In this document: positions 5,540 to 6,090 of the stretch, piece after piece
Layout of the letters: every line of letters starts with the position of its first letter
Numbering within the stretch: position 1 is the first letter of the stretch
Source of the DNA: an uncultured Anaerolineaceae bacterium
GTDB taxonomy: Bacteria > Chloroflexota > Anaerolineae > Anaerolineales > Anaerolineaceae
Length of the DNA stretch: 6,090 nt
Assembly: GCA_937894825.1 (NCBI GenBank)
Contig: CALCQT010000014.1
Coordinates: 1-6,090, forward strand
Reading direction: 5' to 3'
The notes under the pieces: model-generated
Told to the model about the DNA's origin: nothing
The model's input: the letters and a program-made list of their open reading frames with translations, nothing else
The model's database searches: none
Translations under genes and position numbers: made by a program

Positions 5540-6090
5540 GGAATCCTCTTTGGATTGCTGATAATCCGGCCTAAATTTTCAATGGTTACATTTTGTATTG
5601 ATTCCGTTCGTTATACATTGGTTTGTTTCGAAAGTGATCGGATCGCTTTACTTTTGTTTGAAAGTCTGGTATTCAGCCGGTATAAGCTCAAATTATGATT
5701 AATAAGTTGTGCTGTCTTGATCCTGTTCACTGAAGAACACAGTTCGCCAACACAAAGCAGTATGGATATTGGATAAAAAGCTTACTTTATTGTAATGAAA
5801 TATCAATCATTTGCGAAGTGGATTCAGGTTAAATTATTGTGAATTCTTTCGTAGCTGAATGATGATGTTCTCGGCTTGGATTTTCATGTTATTAAATGGC
5901 CGAAATATTAAGTCATTCTATCTTTCTTCGGATAGGCATTTGAGAGCTTATTATTTATGCGTCAAGGTTTGTTTTGAATGTTGGATTCGCTAAGAGGCAA
6001 CGCGCAGTTTATTCGTGTGGGATTTCTTGTGATATAACCCGAGTTTGCCACTTCATAGCTAAAAAAGCGTAGTAAAACCAACACGAATTT
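5540..6090. other. AT-rich region without a recognisable gene
   Basis: These 551 nt upstream of the secreted-protein gene are clearly richer in A and T than the genes to the left. Stop codons are frequent in all frames. The only notable open frame is on the minus strand, from the window edge (6090) to a TGA at 5964-5962, 42 residues including NSGYITRNPTRINCALPL, which I do not recognise and cannot confirm as coding. A short imperfect palindrome lies at 5631-5649. The promoter of the secreted-protein gene must be here; TATAAC on the minus strand (5615-5610) and TACAAT farther upstream (about 5790) are weak candidates without good -35 boxes. Confidence 0.5.
5631..5649. repeat. Short palindrome upstream of the secreted-protein gene
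   Basis: AAAGTGATC (5631-5639) and GATCGCTTT (5641-5649) are reverse complements except for one position, centred on a single G at 5640. The one-base centre makes it more like a protein-binding site than an RNA hairpin. It lies about 90 nt before the start codon of the secreted-protein gene, near the weak TATAAC box, so it could be an operator. The evidence is symmetry and position only. Confidence 0.3.

Noticed and set aside
1..6090. CRISPR array, insertion sequence, toxin-antitoxin or defence system
   Set aside because: No regularly spaced direct repeats, transposase motifs or linked effector genes are seen. The MazG-like protein is a pyrophosphohydrolase with no MazE/MazF neighbours.

Overview
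The window is bacterial chromosomal DNA with compact, well-spaced genes and strong AAGGAG/GGAGG-type ribosome binding sites. The gene products are mostly housekeeping proteins. The proline-rich PTPTP-type linker and the style of the secreted protein at the right would fit an anaerobic Chloroflexota (Anaerolineae) or a Firmicutes-like lineage. That placement is a guess from general impression; no marker in the window settles it.

Layout, left to right. (1) A 40-nt perfect hairpin at 101-140 lies downstream of upp (uracil phosphoribosyltransferase, minus strand, 175-804), which has a good extended -10 promoter just upstream. (2) A 487-nt gap (805-1291) holds the upp promoter, two long hairpins, and a faint protein-like reading frame interrupted by one TGA. 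(3) clpB (minus strand, 1292-3854) encodes the ClpB disaggregase. All catalytic motifs are present, but the reading frame is broken inside the N-terminal domain at 3560-3581. The usual spacing of the family would be restored by about 11 extra bases. (4) A divergent intergenic region (3855-4105) carries the clpB ribosome binding site and a TATAAT box overlapped by a perfect AATTAC-N-GTAATT palindrome. (5) A small MazG-like nucleotide pyrophosphohydrolase is encoded on the plus strand (4106-4447). (6) Convergent to it, on the minus strand (4499-5539), is a secreted protein with a signal peptide, a short coiled coil, a proline-rich linker and a beta-repeat domain with at least three clear copies of a 27-29 residue unit. 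(7) The last 550 nt (5540-6090) are visibly AT-rich with no recognisable gene.

The genes do not form a pathway. upp salvages uracil, the MazG-like protein probably removes pyrophosphate from some nucleotide, and ClpB resolves protein aggregates. Their transcription units look independent. I see no defence, mobile or biosynthetic system here. The observations most worth following are the clpB frame break, the secreted repeat protein of unknown function, and the unexplained structure between upp and clpB.
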